Shown: positions 8,706 through 18,179, counted from the stretch's first letter. The stretch is 64,000 nt of DNA from Collimonas sp. OK412 (GCF_900112135.1 NZ_FOLC01000011.1:1-64000); one strand, 5' to 3'. Numbers and translations: made by a program. Notes: generated by a model from the letters alone, not told the origin.

Positions 8706-10328
8706 TCAGGCTTCCAGCCAGACATATTCGGCAGCGGTGTAGTTCATGAACGCCCCCAGAGGAATTGGCTGGATACCTTTGATCTTGCTGCTGACGCCTT
8801 CCAGGTTGACGATAAACACCGGAACCCCGATCCCGCATTTTTCATGCACCAGTACCTGCATGTCAGCATACATCTGTTTGCGCTTGGCGAAATCGGTCTG
8901 GGCCCGCGCCGCCACCAGCAATTGATCGAACTGATCGTTCTTCCAGCCCGACTCGTTCCACGCGGAATCCGACTTGAAGAACTGGGTGAACAGGATGTCA
9001 GCGCTAGGACGCGGATTGATGTTGCCGAAACCGAGCGGTACTTTCATCCATTGATTGGACCAGTAACCGTCGGCAGGCATGCGCTTGACATCCAGCTTCA
9101 GGCCGATCTTCTGCGCCGATTGCTGCATCAACAGCGCCATGTCGACCGAACCGGCGGCGGCAACCGTGGCCACCAGCGGAATGGTGCTGCCGATCACGCC
9201 GGCCTTCTGCAAATGGAACTTGGCCTTATCCGGATCGTATGGGCGTTGCGGCAAGCCGGCGAAATGAAAGCGGTTGGTCGGATCGATAGGCTGATCGTTG
9301 CCGATCACGGCATAGCCGCGGAAGGCGGCAGTCTTGATCTGTTCGCGATCCATCAGGTATTTCATGCCGAGCGTGAAATCGTTGCTCTTGCCTGGCGCCA
9401 CATCCTGGCGGATGACCAGGTCGGTGTAAAGGCCGGATTTGGTTTCCAGTACGGTATAACCAGGGCTCGACTTGACGCGTTGGGTCGAGCGCGGATTTAC
9501 TTCATTGATCCAGTGCACGTCGCCGGACAGCAGCGCATTGATGCGCGCTGCTTCGTCTGGAATGCCGAACAGTTCGACTTCGTCCAGGTACGGTTTGCCG
9601 GACTTCCAGTATTCTTCGTTGCGAACGCCGACGGTGCGCACGCCCGGCGTGAATTCCTTGCACTTGAAGGCGCCGGTTCCGTTTGCCGTGGTGAATGTGG
9701 TGGTGCCGTCCTTGATGATCAGGAACTGAGCGGTGGCCAGGATTACCGGCAAGTCAGCATTCGGGCCGGTCAGCTTGATCTGTACTTCGTTGGGGCCGCT
9801 GGCTTTGATCGATTCGAACTGGTCGGCGAGCGCCTTGGCCTTCGATGCCGTCGCCGGATCCTTGTGGCGCATCAATGAATACACCACGTCGGCGGGAGTC
9901 AAGGGCTTGCCGTCATGGAAACGAACGCCGCTGCGCAGCTTGATAGTCCACAGCGTGGCGTCGCTGGTATTGATTTCTTCCGCCAGCACCATTTGCGGCG
10001 CCAGTTTGGCATCCAGCGTGGTCAAGCCGTTATAGAACATGTTGACCCGGGTGTAATCGGTGGAAAGCGCCGCCTTGGCCGGATCGAGGGTATCGGCGGT
10101 GGAGCTGGACTGCGTCGCGATCTTGATCTTGCCACCGCGCCGCGGCGTCTGTGCATAAGCATTCCCGGCCACCGCCAGCATGCTGCCAGCGGTACCCACC
10201 ATCATGCTGCCGGCCAATACCGTGCGCATCATGTCGCGCCGCGTAAAGCCGGTGTGTGCGCTTTCCAGTTGCTCCCCGACGCTGGATTGACCGCTCGCTT
10301 TGTCCTGCTCGAATTTATTCGTTGTCAT
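8706..10328 (-). CDS. ABC transporter substrate-binding protein, dipeptide/oligopeptide family 5, Tat-exported
   Basis: This is the periplasmic receptor (540 residues, SBP family 5) of the importer. It carries a long N-terminal region with a twin-arginine signal (FTRRDMMRTVLAG, hydrophobic segment, cleavage near AYAQ). The mature start GGKIKIATQSSSTADTLDPA and the block WTIKLRSGVRFHDGKPLTPADVVYSL are family hallmarks. The ATG at 10328 is preferred over one five codons upstream. It is the first gene of the 8-kb operon that ends with the three-subunit oxidase. Tat export suggests the protein folds before translocation; the ligand cannot be predicted, since this family binds peptides, opines, nickel and sugars. 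Confidence 0.92.
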   Translation of the reverse strand: MTTNKFEQDKASGQSSVGEQLESAHTGFTRRDMMRTVLAGSMMVGTAGSMLAVAGNAYAQTPRRGGKIKIATQSSSTADTLDPAKAALSTDYTRVNMFYNGLTTLDAKLAPQMVLAEEINTSDATLWTIKLRSGVRFHDGKPLTPADVVYSLMRHKDPATASKAKALADQFESIKASGPNEVQIKLTGPNADLPVILATAQFLIIKDGTTTFTTANGTGAFKCKEFTPGVRTVGVRNEEYWKSGKPYLDEVELFGIPDEAARINALLSGDVHWINEVNPRSTQRVKSSPGYTVLETKSGLYTDLVIRQDVAPGKSNDFTLGMKYLMDREQIKTAAFRGYAVIGNDQPIDPTNRFHFAGLPQRPYDPDKAKFHLQKAGVIGSTIPLVATVAAAGSVDMALLMQQSAQKIGLKLDVKRMPADGYWSNQWMKVPLGFGNINPRPSADILFTQFFKSDSAWNESGWKNDQFDQLLVAARAQTDFAKRKQMYADMQVLVHEKCGIGVPVFIVNLEGVSSKIKGIQPIPLGAFMNYTAAEYVWLEA

Positions 10329-10511
10329 GATAGCCTCGCCCAAAAAATCAAAAAAATGATATGACCAACCTTACCTCCGGTCAGCGTTTTTTTTACGCTC
10401 TCCCCCTGCTCATCGATATATGAACAGCCTGCGGTGGCCGAGCCTGATTGCAACATCGCTTTACAACTAAACTAGCAATTAACATGCCGCTGCCAACAGC
10501 TTTTTATTAAA

Positions 10512-10528
10512 GCCGGCGTAGAGCCGGC
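10512..10528 (-). terminator. Probable intrinsic terminator of the PuuB-like gene
   Basis: Just after the stop codon at 10542 on the minus strand, GCCGGC-TCTAC-GCCGGC forms a 6-bp GC stem and is followed by TTTAATAAAAA (10501-10511 on the plus strand reads as its complement). The stem plus a broken T-run fits a moderate Rho-independent terminator between the PuuB-like gene and the importer operon. Confidence 0.55.
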
Positions 10529-10541
10529 ACGGAGCAGGCGC

Positions 10542-11819
10542 TCAACTCAATTTGTCGCGCAACTGGTAGTACGCGCCTACCAGCGGCAAAAACCAGGGCT
10601 TGCCGAAATGGCCGGGAATCGGCGGCCAGCGCATTTCCCGCCAGGGATTGGATTGCGGGTTTCCCATCATCACATCAGCCATGGCCTGGCCCATGTGGAC
10701 CGCCATCTGCACCCCATGGCCGCTGTAGCCGAGCGAGTAGAACAGGTCATTGTGAGTACCTGCGCGCGGCAAGCGATCGGCCGACATATCGACCGAACCG
10801 CCCCAGCAATAATCGATGCGCGTGTCGCGCAATGCCGGAAACATCTCGACCATCGCCGCCTGCAGCAATGCCCCGCTCTTCTGGTCCGAGCGTGGATTGG
10901 ACACGGCAAAGCGCGCCCGGCCGCCGAACAACAAGCGGTGATCCGGCGTAATGCGGAAATAATTGCCGATGTTCTTGGTTGTCACATAATTCCGCTGGCC
11001 CGGGACAATCACGTCCAGCAACGCTTGCGGCAAGGTCTCAGTGACGATAATGAAACTGCCGACCGGTACCAGGCGCCGCCGGAAATACGCAAACGGCCCG
11101 GTGCCGCAACCGCCGCAAGCCAGCAACACCTGTTTCGCTTCCACCGTGCCTCTGCTGCTATGCACGCGGTAAGCCTGCCCGGATAATTGTTCGAGCCGGG
11201 TAACCTCGGCCGATTCGAAAATGCGGGCGCCATGGCGGGCTGCGGCATCCGCCAAACCCACGCCAAACTTACCGACATGCAATTGCGCACTAGTCTTTTG
11301 CAGCAAACCGCCATAAAAACCGTTGCCGCCGACTTCCCGTGCAATGTCTTGCGGCGCAACCAGAGCCAATTGCGGATCGACGTCGTCGATCAGGTCGCTA
11401 TAGACCTGCTGTAATTTGGCATAGTGTTCCGGCTTGGCAGCAACCTTCAACTTGCCGCAACGCTTAAAGTCGCAATCAAGTTTTTCATCGACGACAATTT
11501 TTTCCACCGTGTCGACAGCGCTCACAAACGACTGGTACAACTCTTTGGCTTTATCCTTGCCAATGCGCATAGCCAGCTCGGAAAAATCGTGCGCCAGGCC
11601 GCCATTGCACTGGCCGCCGTTGCGGCCTGATGCTTCACCGGCCACCTGTCCCGCCTCCAGCAGCACCACCGACAGATTCTTGCGGCTCAACGCCAATGCC
11701 GCCGACAAGCCGGTAAAACCACCGCCAACGATAACGACGTCGGCTTTCTCCGGCACCGCCCCCTCGGCGCCGGCGGAAAACCTTGGCGCCGTGTCTAGCC
11801 AATAAGATTCCAGTTTCAT
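10542..11819 (-). CDS. FAD-dependent oxidoreductase, PuuB-like (gamma-glutamylputrescine oxidase family)
   Basis: This 425-residue DAO-family oxidase resembles PuuB and related amine oxidases. The FAD motif VVIVGGGFTGLSAALAL is followed by the family signature GRNGGQCNGGL, and the C terminus has LFYSLGYSGHGVQMAVHMGQ. PuuB oxidises gamma-glutamylputrescine, but close relatives act on other N-substituted amines, so only the class is safe. It lies 34 bp after the HAD gene on the same strand and ends in a probable terminator. No PuuA (glutamylpolyamine synthetase) is encoded in the window, which argues against a complete Puu pathway here. Confidence 0.85.
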   Translation of the reverse strand: MKLESYWLDTAPRFSAGAEGAVPEKADVVIVGGGFTGLSAALALSRKNLSVVLLEAGQVAGEASGRNGGQCNGGLAHDFSELAMRIGKDKAKELYQSFVSAVDTVEKIVVDEKLDCDFKRCGKLKVAAKPEHYAKLQQVYSDLIDDVDPQLALVAPQDIAREVGGNGFYGGLLQKTSAQLHVGKFGVGLADAAARHGARIFESAEVTRLEQLSGQAYRVHSSRGTVEAKQVLLACGGCGTGPFAYFRRRLVPVGSFIIVTETLPQALLDVIVPGQRNYVTTKNIGNYFRITPDHRLLFGGRARFAVSNPRSDQKSGALLQAAMVEMFPALRDTRIDYCWGGSVDMSADRLPRAGTHNDLFYSLGYSGHGVQMAVHMGQAMADVMMGNPQSNPWREMRWPPIPGHFGKPWFLPLVGAYYQLRDKLS

Positions 11820-11853
11820 GCGATTCCTGACAAGACGGTGGCGGGGATGCGGT

Positions 11854-12522
11854 TCAAAGACCGACTACGCCAGGCAAACCGCCGATATCGGTGATTTCGG
11901 TATAACCGTAGTGTGGCGTCGATGGTTCATGGCCGCGCGCCACGAATACCTTGTTCTTGATGCCCATGTCGCTGGCCGGCATCAAGTCGTAACGCAGGCT
12001 GGACGAAACGTGCAGCACATCTTCCGGATTGCAGTTCAGGTTATCCAGCATGTATTCAAAAGCGCGCAGGCGCGGCTTGTAGGCTTGCGCCTGCTGTGCG
12101 GTAAACACTTTGTGGAACGGCGCGCCTAGCTTGTCGACGTTGTGCTGGATCTGGTCGTCGGAAGCGTTCGAAAAAATTACCAGCGGGAATTCCTTGGCTA
12201 CCCGCGCCAACGGTTCCGGCACATCTGCATGCGGACCCCAGGTCGGCACTGCCTGATAGAACAAGCCGGCTTCTTCCTCGGTGGTTTGTATATTCCAACG
12301 GGCGCAGGTGCGTTTCACGGCATTCTTCACCACTTCTTCATAAGGCTTCCACTGATCGAGCACTTCGTCGAGGCGATAGGCGGCAAATTGCCGTATGAAC
12401 ATCGGCATATCGGCTGCGGAAACGCGGTCTGCGAACAATTCTTTTGCCATGTCCCCCATCCGGAAGCGGGTCAATGTGCCGTAGCAATCGAAGGTAATGA
12501 ATTTTGGCCTGAAGATGGTCAT
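11854..12522 (-). CDS. HAD-superfamily hydrolase, haloacid dehalogenase type II-like
   Basis: This 222-residue HAD protein has the nucleophile motif FDCYGTLTRF near the N terminus (motif I, DxYGTL), the motif II region FPLVIFSNASDD and the motif III/IV region KPRLRAFEYML and SSSLRYDLMPASDMG. It resembles L-2-haloacid dehalogenase-type proteins found beside amine and nitrogen-compound catabolic genes. Dehalogenation is not implied, because many type II homologues are phosphatases of unknown substrate. The next gene downstream (34 bp) is the PuuB-like oxidase, so the two are likely co-transcribed. Confidence 0.85.
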   Translation of the reverse strand: MTIFRPKFITFDCYGTLTRFRMGDMAKELFADRVSAADMPMFIRQFAAYRLDEVLDQWKPYEEVVKNAVKRTCARWNIQTTEEEAGLFYQAVPTWGPHADVPEPLARVAKEFPLVIFSNASDDQIQHNVDKLGAPFHKVFTAQQAQAYKPRLRAFEYMLDNLNCNPEDVLHVSSSLRYDLMPASDMGIKNKVFVARGHEPSTPHYGYTEITDIGGLPGVVGL

Positions 12523-12823
12523 TTAAGGTAGTCCTCTAACGGTTGTAATAGCTTCCGGAACAGCTCCCGGCGGCGGCGAAAACAGACTTGTGCGGTCGGC
12601 GGCGGTGTTAGCCGATCTCTTGTTTACGAGATGATTACACCATACAAAAATACTGTGAATCTCCCGTTTTCAAGCCGTCATGAAACAGAAACATTTGTTT
12701 TATGCGGCTCAATCAGCACAGCTTGCCGAGCAGTGCAGCAATGCTCTATGGCAGGGCGAATTCCACGAAAATTCACCATCACGGTGCGAAAAGATGGGCA
12801 TTTATCAACACCAGCGTCCTGTC
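12523..12823. other. Intergenic region between aldehyde dehydrogenase and HAD genes
   Basis: About 300 bp without a supported gene. Both flanking genes are on the minus strand, so it should contain the promoter of the HAD/PuuB-like pair and the end of the aldehyde dehydrogenase transcript. The stretch at 12630-12710 is markedly more AT-rich than its surroundings. I see no clear operator or terminator. Confidence 0.5.
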
Positions 12824-14302
12824 CTACTCGGCAAAATCAATCAGCACGCTCTTGATCCGCAGGTTCGCTTCAAATGCCTGCCGTCCCAGATCCTTGCCCA
12901 TGCCAGAGCGCTTGTAGCCGCCGGTGGGGATCACGAAATCGGAGGTGCGTCCGTAGCGGTTGATCCACACCGTACCGGCTTCCAGGGTGCGGGCGAAGCG
13001 CAGCGCCCGGCCGATGTCGCTGGTGTGTACGCCGGCTGCCAGTCCGTAATCCGGATGCGCGGCCAGCGTCAGCGCTTCGGCGTCGTCATCGAATACTTGC
13101 ACTGTCAGCACCGGGCCGAAGATTTCACTGTTGACTGCTTCCATGCCGCTATTGACGCCGGCCAGGATGGTTGGCAAGTAATAGGAACCGTTACCGGTGC
13201 GCGGCGCCAGCGCGCCGCCCGTCACCAGTTGCGCGCCGGCGGCGATGGTGCGGTTGACGATGCCGTCGATGCGGTCGGCCTGGCCCTTGGAAATAATAGG
13301 AGCCAGCGTGGTTGCCTGCTGCCAGGTCGGCCCTGCACGCAAAGCTTCGAAAGAGCGAGCGATGCCGGCTACAACTTGTTCTGCCGCGCCGCGCTGTACG
13401 ATCAGGCGCGAGCCGGCAACGCAGACCTGGCCGGCATTGCCGGAAATCGCAGCAGCCACCATACGCGCTACCTTGTCCAGGTCGGGGGCATCGGCAAACA
13501 CGATTTGCGGGCTCTTGCCACCCAGCTCCAGCGTTACCGGCTTGGTGCCGCTTTCGGCACAAGCCCGCATGATCGCGGCGCCGGTCTGAGTCGAACCGGT
13601 GAAAGTGACTTTCGACACCTTGGGATGACGGCACAAGCTGTCGCCGGTGATCCTGCCATTGCCCTGTATTACATTGAAAATTCCTGCGGGAATACCGGCC
13701 TTGATAGCCAGCTCTGCCACCCGCAAGATGCTATAGGGCGTCATTTCCGAGGGTTTTAAAACTACTGCGTTGCCAGCCGCCAACGCCGGGCCGATTTTCC
13801 ATGAAGCCATGACCAGTGGAAAATTCCACGGCGCAATCGCCGCCACCACGCCATAGGGCTCGCTGATCGTCATCCCCAGGTGATCGCTGCGGGTCGCCGC
13901 GACTTCGCCGCCGTGCTTATCCGCAAATTCTGCAAAAAAACGGATGCCCTCAGCCGTAAACGGCACGTCCCACTGGACGGCATCGCGGATTGGGCGCGTC
14001 GATCCCAATGCCTCCATTGGCGCCAGCACGGCAACGTCGGCCTCGATCAGGTCGGCCCAGCGGCGCAGGATGCGCGCCCGTTCGCGCGGAGGCTGGGTAG
14101 CCCAATTGCTGGTCTTGAATGCATGCCAGGCGTTTTCCACGGCGCAATCCACCAGCGTTGCATCGGCCACCGGCAAACCGGCATAGACATGGCCGTCGGA
14201 TGGGCGCAGCACGTCAATCAGATTGCTGCCGCCATCGACATAAACACCGCCGATGAAATGCGCGCTGTTAACCACAACCTGATCCGGGGCAAAATCTTGC
14301 AT
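12824..14302 (-). CDS. Aldehyde dehydrogenase family protein (PuuC/betaine-aldehyde type)
   Basis: This 492-residue NAD(P)-dependent aldehyde dehydrogenase has the Rossmann segment AAIAPWNFPLVMASWKIGPA, the motif FTGSTQTG, the catalytic glutamate in LELGGKSP and the catalytic cysteine in GNAGQVCVAGSR. In this context it would oxidise the aldehyde released by the neighbouring amine oxidase or by the aminotransferase. The ATG at 14302 opens a full-length family match. It is divergent from the GNAT gene across a 284-bp spacer and is followed by the HAD/PuuB-like genes on the same strand. Confidence 0.92.
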   Translation of the reverse strand: MQDFAPDQVVVNSAHFIGGVYVDGGSNLIDVLRPSDGHVYAGLPVADATLVDCAVENAWHAFKTSNWATQPPRERARILRRWADLIEADVAVLAPMEALGSTRPIRDAVQWDVPFTAEGIRFFAEFADKHGGEVAATRSDHLGMTISEPYGVVAAIAPWNFPLVMASWKIGPALAAGNAVVLKPSEMTPYSILRVAELAIKAGIPAGIFNVIQGNGRITGDSLCRHPKVSKVTFTGSTQTGAAIMRACAESGTKPVTLELGGKSPQIVFADAPDLDKVARMVAAAISGNAGQVCVAGSRLIVQRGAAEQVVAGIARSFEALRAGPTWQQATTLAPIISKGQADRIDGIVNRTIAAGAQLVTGGALAPRTGNGSYYLPTILAGVNSGMEAVNSEIFGPVLTVQVFDDDAEALTLAAHPDYGLAAGVHTSDIGRALRFARTLEAGTVWINRYGRTSDFVIPTGGYKRSGMGKDLGRQAFEANLRIKSVLIDFAE

Positions 14303-14401
14303 GGAATATCCTTTAGAGTAATTGGTGCTGAATGTGGCGTTACATATGACGATTTATGCGCCGCCTGATGCGTTTTGTTCATAACGCCGATGCTAATCCG
14401 G

Positions 14402-14414
14402 AATACGGCGTATT
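14402..14414. promoter_or_regulatory. Short perfect inverted repeat in a divergent promoter region
   Basis: AATACG-G-CGTATT is a perfect 6-bp inverted repeat around one base, located between the divergent aldehyde dehydrogenase and GNAT genes. It could be an operator, but no second copy was noticed in the window and no regulator gene adjoins it directly. Confidence 0.25.
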
Positions 14415-14586
14415 TTGTGCTGAGACGATAGTCCAGCTCGCAACAAGATTGCGTAATTCCGCAGCAGATGGAGGAATCCTGCTGCAAGAAACAGGGCATC
14501 ATTCGCTATCACCAGAAATCACCAAAAATCTTGCTGCACCCTACCCAGGCAGCAAGGTCCGGCGAGTTATCGACAAGGAGAAAGCC

Positions 14587-15459
14587 ATGCAAGAACAAAC
14601 TGCCAGCCAATTTACGCTGCGCCCGCTTGGCGAGACCGATCTCGCCGCTTGTCATCGTCTGTCGCTGGCGCTGAAATGGCCGCACAGCCTGGAAGACTGG
14701 CAATTCATTTATCAGTTAGGCAACGGCTTCGCCATAGAGAGGCGGAGCGATGGCCAGCCCCCAGCCCTGGTCGGCAGCGCCTTGTGCTGGCGTTTCGGAA
14801 ACGCCTACGCCACGCTCGGCATGGTTATCGTGCAGGCAGCTCAGCAGGGCCTTGGATTGGGGCGTCAATTGATGGAGCAGCTGTTGCAGGAGCTAGGCTC
14901 GCGCAATATCATGCTGCACGCTACGCCGGCCGGCCAGCCGCTATATGAAAAGCTGGGCTTTGCCGCCACCGGAAAACTGCATCAGCACCAGGGTTCCGCC
15001 ATGCAGTCGCCGTTGATTCCGCTACCTGCGGGTGAACGGATCAGGCCGCTTGGCGTCAACGATATCGCCAGATTGCAAGCACTTGACGCGCGCGCTACCG
15101 GCATGGATCGCAGCCAGCTCCTGGCTGCACTAAACGATGTGGCGGAAGGTGTCGCCATCGACCGCGACGGCGAAATGCTGGGTTTTGCACTGGTGCGGCG
15201 TTTCGGCCATGGCCGCGTTATCGGGCCGGTTATCGCGCCGGATGCCGTCCATGCAAAAGCGCTTATCAGCCACTGGATCAACACTTACGCAGGATCTTTC
15301 ATCCGGATTGATGTACCAGACGCCAGCGGCCTGAGCGAATGGCTGAGCGAAATCGGATTAACCCGGGTCGATACCGTGATCGCCATGCTCAAGGGTGCTC
15401 CAGCAAAAAAAGATCCCGGCCTGCAACTGTATTCGCTGATCAACCAGGCGCTCGGCTAA
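14587..15459 (+). CDS. GNAT-family N-acetyltransferase with two GNAT-like domains
   Basis: The 290-residue protein has an N-terminal GNAT domain (about residues 8-135) with the acetyl-CoA loop QQGLGLGRQLMEQLL and the C-terminal strand pattern PLYEKLGF. A second, diverged acyltransferase-like half (about 150-285; GFALVRRFGHGRVIGPVIA) is of the type seen in YitH-like proteins. It probably acetylates a small amine or amino acid. The ATG at 14587 has AAGGAG about seven bases upstream; the longer in-frame extension to 14356 has no ribosome site. It is the first gene of a plus-strand run with the reductase, the aminotransferase and the Lrp regulator. Confidence 0.85.
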   Translation: MQEQTASQFTLRPLGETDLAACHRLSLALKWPHSLEDWQFIYQLGNGFAIERRSDGQPPALVGSALCWRFGNAYATLGMVIVQAAQQGLGLGRQLMEQLLQELGSRNIMLHATPAGQPLYEKLGFAATGKLHQHQGSAMQSPLIPLPAGERIRPLGVNDIARLQALDARATGMDRSQLLAALNDVAEGVAIDRDGEMLGFALVRRFGHGRVIGPVIAPDAVHAKALISHWINTYAGSFIRIDVPDASGLSEWLSEIGLTRVDTVIAMLKGAPAKKDPGLQLYSLINQALG

Positions 15460-15525
15460 ACGCGACGCTTGGCACGCACAACGCAAGCAGCGCGAATTGC
15501 AACGCTTTCATCCTCAAGGAACGAC

Positions 15526-16452
15526 ATGAGTTTCCTATATAAGGCGGACCCGGTGCGGGGCGCCGAATGGGCGCGCTTGTTCGCCGAAAAAGCACCGGAT
15601 ATTCCATTTCACTGCTGGCCAGACTACGGTGCAGCCGAGCAGGTTCGTTATCTCGCCGCCTGGTTGCCACCGGAAGACATGGCAAGCCGGTTTCCCAATG
15701 TCGAAGTAGTATTTTCGGTGGGAGCCGGCATCGATCAATTCGATTTTTCGTTGTTGCCGCCGCATATCCCGGTGGTGCGCATGATCGAGCCGGGCATCGC
15801 CGACGGCATGGTCGAATACGTCACACACGCGGTACTCGCCATCCATCGGCAAAGCCACCTTTACGCCCGGCAGCAACGCGAACAGCGCTGGCAGGCGCAT
15901 TTGGTCAAGCCCGCGGCAAGCCGCCGCATCGGCATGCTTGGACTCGGCGTGCTCGGACAGTCCGTGCTGGCCAAGCTGCATGACTTTGGTTTTCCCTGCG
16001 TCGGCTGGAGCCGCTCGGCGCGCACCCTGGAAGGCATCACATGCTATGCCGGCGAAGATGAGCTGGCGGCGTTCCTGGCGTGCAGCGATATCCTGATCTG
16101 CCTGCTGCCGCTGACCGAGAGCACACGCGGCATTCTTAACCGAAAATTATTTGCGGCATTGCCGATCGGTGCTGCAATCATCAACGTCGGCCGCGGCGGC
16201 CACCTGGTCGAAGCGGATTTGCTGGAAGCGTTGGACAGCGGTCAATTGTCGTCGGCCACGCTGGATGTCTGCGAGACCGAACCGCTGCCCGCCGGCCACC
16301 CATTCTGGGGTCGTCCGGAAATCGTGCTTACTCCCCACATTGCCAGCATGACGCAACCAGCCGGCGCAGTCGAAGCCGTGCTCGACAATATTCGCCGCCA
16401 TCAGGCCGGCCAGTCGTTGATTGGCCTGGTCGACAGGAGGCGGGGATATTGA
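15526..16452 (+). CDS. ghrA: Glyoxylate/hydroxypyruvate reductase A-type 2-hydroxyacid dehydrogenase
   Basis: This is a 308-residue NAD(P)H-dependent D-2-hydroxyacid dehydrogenase; E. coli GhrA has about the same length. Visible are the Rossmann motif GMLGLGVLGQSVLAKL, the catalytic-arginine region NVGRGGHLVEADLL, the glutamate in DVCETEPL and the catalytic histidine in LTPHIASMTQ. The start at 15526 is supported by CAAGGAACGAC just upstream; upstream in-frame codons to 15469 are unlikely. It would reduce glyoxylate, hydroxypyruvate or another 2-oxoacid formed by transamination or oxidation in the island. Confidence 0.85.
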   Translation: MSFLYKADPVRGAEWARLFAEKAPDIPFHCWPDYGAAEQVRYLAAWLPPEDMASRFPNVEVVFSVGAGIDQFDFSLLPPHIPVVRMIEPGIADGMVEYVTHAVLAIHRQSHLYARQQREQRWQAHLVKPAASRRIGMLGLGVLGQSVLAKLHDFGFPCVGWSRSARTLEGITCYAGEDELAAFLACSDILICLLPLTESTRGILNRKLFAALPIGAAIINVGRGGHLVEADLLEALDSGQLSSATLDVCETEPLPAGHPFWGRPEIVLTPHIASMTQPAGAVEAVLDNIRRHQAGQSLIGLVDRRRGY

Positions 16453-16646
16453 AAAACATCCGGCGAGAAAAATGGCGGTACCGGCAGCGACCGCAGAAAA
16501 TGTTGCGTCGCACTTGAAATACCCAATTCTTGCCGCTTTCAGAGAAGCATATTGCAAGCTAACGCTGCGCTGGCGGACGTAATATGGTTGCACAATTTTC
16601 GATGCAACAGCCGCCGAACACGCCACAGCCTCCCTTGGAAAACACT

Positions 16647-18026
16647 ATGCAAAACTCTACCCTTGTCGCACTTGACCGTAGTCACCTGATCCATCCAGTA
16701 ACCAGTTTCCGCGGCCACGAGCAGCAGGGTGTCGCCATCTTGCAATCGGCGCGCGGCGCCTATCTCACCGACCAGCATGGGCATGAATTGCTGGATGCGT
16801 TCTCCGGCCTGTGGTGCGTCAATACCGGCTACGGCCAAGACAGCATCGTACGTGTCGCTGCCGAACAAATGACGCGCTTGCCTTACGCCACCGGCTATTT
16901 TTCTTATGGTTCCGAGCCTGCCATTTTGCTGGCGGCAAAGCTGGTAGCACTCACTCCGGCTTCACTGCAGCATGTCTACTTTACGCTGGGTGGATCGGAT
17001 GCAGTGGACGCTGCAGTGCGCTATATCACCCATTATTACAACTCTCTGGGCCAGCCGTTCAAAAAACAATTCATCTCGCTGGAGCGAGGCTATCACGGTT
17101 CGTCATCGGTTGGCGCCGGATTGACTGCATTGTCCAATTTCCATCTCAACTTCGACTTGCCGCTGCCGAACCAGCACTATATCGCCTCACCCTATCCGTA
17201 TCGCAACCCGCTCGGCAACGACAACGCGGCACTGATCCAGGGCTCCGTGCAGGCCTTGCGCGACAAGGTGGCGCAGCTCGGCGCCGACAATGTAGCGGCA
17301 TTTTTCTGTGAACCGATCCAGGGCTCGGGCGGCGTCATCGTGCCTCCGGTCGGCTGGCTCAAGGCGATGGAAACCGCCTGCCGCGAACTGGACATCCTGT
17401 TTGTCGTGGATGAAGTCATCACCGGCTTCGGCCGCACCGGCCCGCTATTCGCCTGCGAAGCGGAAAACGTGCAGCCTGACCTGATGACCATGGCAAAAGG
17501 ATTGACCGCCGGTTATGCACCGATGGGCGCGGTGATGATGTCGGACCGGTTGTACAACACGATCGCCGACGGCGCCGCACGAGAAGCGGTGGTCGGCCAT
17601 GGGCAAACCTATTCAGCCCATCCGGTCAGCGCTGCCATCGGCCTCGAAGTTTTGCGCCTGTATCACGAAGGCGGTCTGCTGGCCAATGGCATGGCCCAGG
17701 CGCCGCATTTTGAGCAAGGTTTGCGTGAGCTGCTGGCACATCCCCTGGTCGGCGATGCGCGCAGCCGCGGCTTGCTTGGCGCGCTGGAACTGGTGGCCGA
17801 CAAGGCCAGCAAGCGGCGCTTTGAGCCGTCATTGAAATTATCGGAACGGATCGCAGCGGCAGCCTATCGGCGTGGCCTGGTTTTTCGCGCCTTCGGTGAC
17901 AACATCCTTGGATTCGCCCCGGCGCTGAGCTACACCAGCGGTGAATTCGAGCTACTGTTCAGCCGGCTCAGGAAAATCCTGGACGAGGTGCTTGAGCAGC
18001 CGGACGTCCGCAGCGCACTGGCTTAA
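16647..18026 (+). CDS. Class III aminotransferase (omega-amino acid/putrescine-pyruvate type)
   Basis: This 459-residue PLP enzyme is a class III aminotransferase like SpuC and omega-amino-acid:pyruvate aminotransferases. Landmarks are the N-terminal GLWCVNTGYG, the ERGYHGSS motif, the cofactor-binding VVDEVITGFGRTG, and the Schiff-base lysine in MTMAKGLTAGYAPMGAV. The start is uncertain: ATG codons at 16584, 16602 and 16647 are all in frame. I took 16647 because the conserved family region begins soon after and TTGGAA lies upstream. It could convert putrescine to 4-aminobutyraldehyde, a substrate for the local aldehyde dehydrogenases, or transaminate beta-alanine or taurine-like amines. Confidence 0.87.
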   Translation: MQNSTLVALDRSHLIHPVTSFRGHEQQGVAILQSARGAYLTDQHGHELLDAFSGLWCVNTGYGQDSIVRVAAEQMTRLPYATGYFSYGSEPAILLAAKLVALTPASLQHVYFTLGGSDAVDAAVRYITHYYNSLGQPFKKQFISLERGYHGSSSVGAGLTALSNFHLNFDLPLPNQHYIASPYPYRNPLGNDNAALIQGSVQALRDKVAQLGADNVAAFFCEPIQGSGGVIVPPVGWLKAMETACRELDILFVVDEVITGFGRTGPLFACEAENVQPDLMTMAKGLTAGYAPMGAVMMSDRLYNTIADGAAREAVVGHGQTYSAHPVSAAIGLEVLRLYHEGGLLANGMAQAPHFEQGLRELLAHPLVGDARSRGLLGALELVADKASKRRFEPSLKLSERIAAAAYRRGLVFRAFGDNILGFAPALSYTSGEFELLFSRLRKILDEVLEQPDVRSALA

Positions 18027-18179
18027 GGCGTACACACAAGCGATCCGGGGCGACAGCACATTCGCTGGCAGTCGCGCCGGAATTTTTTGTTCACACTGAC
18101 AAATCGCGGCGGCTTGCAGGCGCATACTGCGTGATACCATGGATAAGCCCAGAAAAGATGTTTGATGACGGAGTCGATG

